Source: Diaminobutyricibacter sp049994905
GTDB taxonomy: Bacteria; Actinomycetota; Actinomycetes; Actinomycetales; Microbacteriaceae
Assembly (NCBI RefSeq): GCF_049994905.1
Contig: NZ_CP188258.1
Coordinates: 3,906,001-3,970,000, forward strand
DNA: 64,000 bases
Direction: 5' to 3'
In this document: piece by piece, positions 61,133 to 64,000 of the stretch
Position numbering within the stretch: position 1 is the first letter of the stretch
Layout of the letters: each line of letters begins with the position of its first letter
Notes under the pieces: model-generated
Databases searched by the model: none
What the model was told of the DNA's origin: nothing
What the model saw: the letters and a program-made list of their open reading frames with translations, nothing else
Position numbers and translations under genes: made by a program

Positions 61133-62251
61133 TCACGGCCGGCACAGTACGACCGCACACTGGGCTGGGTTCCCATTGCCGTGCGCTTCATTCCCGCCGC
61201 CATCCACGACACCAGCGACTGCGTCGATGCCGAGGTCGGCGTTATTGTCCGCGGTGTTCGCTCGAAGGAGGGTGGTCGCAGCGTCGACGTGGATGCCGTC
61301 GTCGAGGAGCGGGCAGAACGGTGTGCATCCAGGCGGGTTCGCCCCGTTGCCGCTGGCCCGGTTGCCTTGAACAAGCGTGCCGACGGCGTTATCAGTGACG
61401 ACCACTCCGGAGCCTGCATTGTTGTTCGTGATGTTGTAGAGGACCGTGTTGTGATCCGACGCTCCGACGACGACGCCGCCGAAACCGTTCCCAGCAGCGG
61501 TGTTGAGCGTGATGCGGTTCCCGTTGGACTGCTGATCAAGAAGGACCCCTGAGTCTCCGTTGAGGTCTGTCCTGTTGGCGGTAATCGTGTTGTCGTCGGA
61601 GCTGTTGACGAGATCTACGCCGGCGCCGCTGTCGGATGAGGTGTTTCCAGCAATGGTGTTATGGCTTGCTCCGTCGAGGAGAATCCCGTCGCCATTGAAG
61701 GTCAAAACGTTGAGGGCGATTACGTTGTAGCCGGAGTGGTAGAGCAGGATGGCTGCGTAGTTCGGGTCGCCCGCGTCGTGGGTCACGTGAGTCATACGAA
61801 CGGTGTTGCGCTGGGAGTCGACAAGGAGCACGCCGGTGACGACCGTGTTGACGAAGGTCATGCCGCTGACGACGGTGTAATGCGCGCCGTTACCGGAGGT
61901 ACCGGTCCCGAATCCGCGGACCGTCCCATTGCGGATCGTCGTGCCGGTATGGTTCCCGATGTCGACGCCGACGCTCGGATCGGTGATGGGGCCGGTGATG
62001 GTGTGCCCGTTCAAGTTGACGTCGAGCCTGTCTGCACCGATGACAAGGCCCCACGCCGGGCAGACCAGGTCGCTCTGGAGGATGACGTTGTGAACGACGG
62101 TCTGACCGCAGGTGACCGCCGTCGGCGCGGCCTGCGCGGGGGCGGCGGCAAACAATCCCACGCTTACAACGAAGGCCGCCAAGAACATAGCTGAGGTCCG
62201 AGGATGAGTGCGCGCTACTCCGTACACCGCTGTTCTCCATTCCGCGACCAT
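61133..62251 (-). CDS. Secreted right-handed beta-helix protein
   Basis: About 372 residues; a GTG one codon earlier is also possible. The signal peptide (SAMFLAAFVVSVGLFAAAPA) probably ends at AQA-APT. The mature part has parallel beta-helix (PbH1/NosD-like) repeats rich in Asn/Gly/Val: IRNGTVRGFG, HNTIAGNTSSDSGAGVDLVN, DNTITANRTDLNGDSGVLLD, GNRITLNTAAGNGFGG. Such folds occur in polysaccharide lyases and adhesins; no catalytic signature is evident. Two Cys pairs may form disulphides. The palindrome TACGCA-N3-TGCGTA lies about 55 bases upstream of the start. Confidence 0.85.
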   Translation of the reverse strand: MVAEWRTAVYGVARTHPRTSAMFLAAFVVSVGLFAAAPAQAAPTAVTCGQTVVHNVILQSDLVCPAWGLVIGADRLDVNLNGHTITGPITDPSVGVDIGNHTGTTIRNGTVRGFGTGTSGNGAHYTVVSGMTFVNTVVTGVLLVDSQRNTVRMTHVTHDAGDPNYAAILLYHSGYNVIALNVLTFNGDGILLDGASHNTIAGNTSSDSGAGVDLVNSSDDNTITANRTDLNGDSGVLLDQQSNGNRITLNTAAGNGFGGVVVGASDHNTVLYNITNNNAGSGVVVTDNAVGTLVQGNRASGNGANPPGCTPFCPLLDDGIHVDAATTLLRANTADNNADLGIDAVAGVVDGGGNEAHGNGNPAQCAVVLCRP

Positions 62252-62305
62252 CACATCACAGTCGCCGTTCGACGCGACGCTATTCCTGGCGCGGGTTCCG
62301 GTCGA

Positions 62306-62320
62306 TACGCAATATGCGTA
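62306..62320. promoter_or_regulatory. Palindrome TACGCA-ATA-TGCGTA
   Basis: Perfect 6-bp arms in the intergenic region between the beta-helix gene and LuxR2. The same arms and spacing recur at 63304-63318. A LuxR-type dimer, most simply LuxR2, could bind both. Confidence 0.6.
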
Positions 62321-62477
62321 TGCGGGTCCGGCTCACGGCATCCGGTTCAGAAGCATCAGCAAAAGCGGCCGGCCTGCGAACCAGAGAAGGACTCACCCTC
62401 GGCCGCCCACCGAAGGTGTTGCGCTTGCCGAGAGAGCCGAGGAGGCTTGTCGGGTCATTCGTGGAGGGGACGTAACC

Positions 62478-63281
62478 ATGATTCGGGCTACGAGAGCGAC
62501 GGAAGCGGTGACCGAAGTCGCTTACGCGGCGTTCTCCGCCCCGTTCGGAACCGACGGCATACCGTTGGTCCTCGCTGTCGCGCAGGAGGTAGTCGGTGCC
62601 GACATCGCCGGTTTCTACGTCCACGAACGGCATGGTTGGACGGCACCGGTATACATCACACCAGGATCCGCATGGCAGCTTTTGCCGTTCGAGCGGCTAC
62701 CAACGCGCCAAGCGGCAGCAGGACATCCGGGCATTCGTCACCTCGTCGCGGACGAACCCGACGACCCGTTCAGCGTGACCGACCTTGTCACCGAACGGAC
62801 GTGGCTGGAATGCGAGATGGCACGAACGATGCGCCCATTCTGGGGCCGCCAGTACCACTTCGCGATCCCCGTCCCGCCCGGCGTCGCCCCTGACGGGGAA
62901 GTGGACGCGTGGGTGTTCGGCCGAAGCAGCGCACGCTTGTCTGCGGCGGATCGGGAAGTATGTGATGCGATCGCACCCGTTCTGACCGCGTTCGCCAGAC
63001 ACAGGACGGCGTTGAACCGGCTCGACATGCAGTCCGGTTGGGATCTGCTCACCCAACGCGAGACCCTCGTACTCAAACTTCAAGCCGAAGGTGTCGGAGC
63101 TCGAGGGATCGGTGCCCGGCTCGGAATGTCGCCCCGCACCGCGCAGAAACACGCAGAACACATCTACCAGAAGCTCGGGGTCCATAACCGGCGCGATGCC
63201 GTCGAAGCGTGCGAGCTTCTTGGAGCCGCCCAGCACGCCGCGGACCGCTGGCCGAACAATAAGAACGAAGCTCCTCGGTGA
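62478..63281 (+). CDS. LuxR-type transcriptional regulator (LuxR2)
   Basis: 267 residues from the ATG at 62478, with GGAGGGGACG upstream. A ~190-residue GAF/PAS-like sensor half (LVLAVAQEVVGADIAGFYVH, RQYHFAIPVPPG) is followed by a LuxR HTH (LTQRETLVLKLQAEGVGARG, SPRTAQKHAEHIYQKLGVHN). It has the same layout as the broken LuxR1. It is flanked by two copies of TACGCA-N3-TGCGTA, upstream of the divergent beta-helix gene and of the following secreted propeller gene, so it probably regulates both. Confidence 0.88.
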   Translation: MIRATRATEAVTEVAYAAFSAPFGTDGIPLVLAVAQEVVGADIAGFYVHERHGWTAPVYITPGSAWQLLPFERLPTRQAAAGHPGIRHLVADEPDDPFSVTDLVTERTWLECEMARTMRPFWGRQYHFAIPVPPGVAPDGEVDAWVFGRSSARLSAADREVCDAIAPVLTAFARHRTALNRLDMQSGWDLLTQRETLVLKLQAEGVGARGIGARLGMSPRTAQKHAEHIYQKLGVHNRRDAVEACELLGAAQHAADRWPNNKNEAPR

Positions 63282-63303
63282 GTTACGGTCCGGAGCGGCG
63301 AAG

Positions 63304-63318
63304 TACGCATACTGCGTA
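63304..63318. promoter_or_regulatory. Palindrome TACGCA-TAC-TGCGTA
   Basis: Second copy of the site, 36 bases upstream of the secreted propeller gene and directly after the LuxR2 stop. TGCGTATTGACAGC gives a TTGACA -35 adjoining the right arm, so a bound protein would touch RNA polymerase. Confidence 0.6.
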
Positions 63319-63354
63319 TTGACAGCAAACCTGTGTCGCGGGAACCTCGCAACC

Positions 63355-64000
63355 ATGAGGAACCCACTTCGCATTCTCGCACTGTCGACAATCGCGGCAG
63401 TGCTCGTCGTGACTGCGATTGCCGAACCAGCTAACGCGACCGGAGAACATCACCAATCGCGTGACCGGATCGCATACACAACGTCGATCCCGGGCGGCGG
63501 AGCCCACGTCGTCGTAGCCAACCCTGACGGGACCGGCACGGTCCAGCTGCAGCTGCCGCAGGTTCTCGAGGATTTCGGTCGACCGGTTTGGTCACACGAC
63601 GCAAGCAAACTCCTTCTCAGCAACATTCTCCGCGCCGACAGCACAGGCAACCTGCTCCCGTTCCGTCCAGCGACAGTCTCCCCTGACGGGCGCCACTTCA
63701 GGCTCTTCGCACTGCCAGCCCAACCGCCAGACATGTACTGCAGCGCGTGGACTCCCGACGATTCTCGATTCGTCTGCGCGGTAGGCGGGGACACACCAGG
63801 AATCTTCACTTTCCGTGCAACCGACGGCGGAGACCCGCTCCGGCTGACCACCAACCCGTTCGCCAACCCCGACACCCCGGTCGGATACTCACCTGACGGC
63901 AACAGGTTCGCGTTCCTTCGCACGAAACCTACGAATGTTCCCGACACCACCGCAGTGGCACTCTTTATCGCACGGCGTGACGGCTCCCACCCGACCCAGG
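63355..64000 (+). CDS. Secreted WD40/TolB-like beta-propeller protein (runs off the right edge)
   Basis: From the ATG at 63355, a Sec signal peptide (RILALSTIAAVLVVTAIAEP, cleavage near ANA-TG) leads into propeller-type repeats. Each has a strand followed by an S/P-DG or DD-S-R-F turn: PVWSHDASKLLLSN, TVSPDGRHFRLFAL, AWTPDDSRFVCAV and GYSPDGNRFAFLR. This matches PD40/TolB-like blades. The frame is open to the window end (215 codons). Probably extracellular and co-regulated with the beta-helix protein by LuxR2. Confidence 0.8.
   Translation, partial: MRNPLRILALSTIAAVLVVTAIAEPANATGEHHQSRDRIAYTTSIPGGGAHVVVANPDGTGTVQLQLPQVLEDFGRPVWSHDASKLLLSNILRADSTGNLLPFRPATVSPDGRHFRLFALPAQPPDMYCSAWTPDDSRFVCAVGGDTPGIFTFRATDGGDPLRLTTNPFANPDTPVGYSPDGNRFAFLRTKPTNVPDTTAVALFIARRDGSHPTQ

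Noticed and set aside
1..64000. CRISPR arrays, rRNA and tRNA genes
   Set aside because: No regularly spaced direct repeats and no tRNA-like T-loop plus acceptor pairing were noticed by eye. A covariance-model search was not possible here.

Overview
The window is high-GC DNA with frequent GTG and TTG starts, tightly overlapping operons and a CWB2 cell-wall-binding protein. It contains LuxR/LAL regulators and a Wadjet system built from DUF2397/DUF2398/DUF2399-type subunits. Together these suggest an actinobacterium, plausibly of the Microbacteriaceae; this is an inference, because no rRNA or marker gene is present.

Positions 1-24,600 form an accessory, defence-like region. It holds the start of a probable HTH/N-6 DNA methylase (runs off the left edge), a DUF2130 nuclease-like protein, a GmrSD-type DUF262/DUF1524 enzyme, an EEP-family nuclease and a complete type III Wadjet operon (jetABCD, minus strand). 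Just upstream of jetA lies an IF-2N-domain/zinc-ribbon gene broken twice: by an intact IS481-family element with a CCTAGG target duplication, and by a one-base frameshift. An IS remnant, a CCHC zinc-knuckle microprotein, several unrecognised genes and a zinc-ribbon repeat gene with an in-frame amber stop follow.

Positions 24,800-44,450 form a catabolic island for methoxylated aromatic compounds. It has two LigM/DesA-like tetrahydrofolate O-demethylases, two vanillyl-alcohol-oxidase-type flavoproteins, FolD and PurU for one-carbon recycling, a flavin monooxygenase, hydroxyquinol 1,2-dioxygenase and maleylacetate reductase. Three SDRs, a beta-hydroxyacid dehydrogenase, two hydrolases, a metallo-hydrolase and two TetR regulators complete it. 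The operons are divergent. Two promoters far apart share a near-identical 19-bp operator-like site. The implied route is side-chain oxidation and O-demethylation, then hydroxyquinol, maleylacetate and 3-oxoadipate, with the methyl group leaving as formate.

Positions 44,450-64,000 hold a truncated integrase joined to a kinase-like fragment, a secreted-protein/lipoprotein pair and a 28-residue peptide gene beside a large LAL regulator. A NarL-type two-component system, membrane proteins, a CWB2 protein and a zinc alcohol dehydrogenase follow, with PucR and DUF4143 gene remnants. At the right end are two related LuxR-type regulators. One is frameshifted and flanked by two micro-ORFs that share an identical upstream 14-mer. 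The other lies among secreted beta-helix and beta-propeller proteins whose promoters carry the palindrome TACGCA-N3-TGCGTA.
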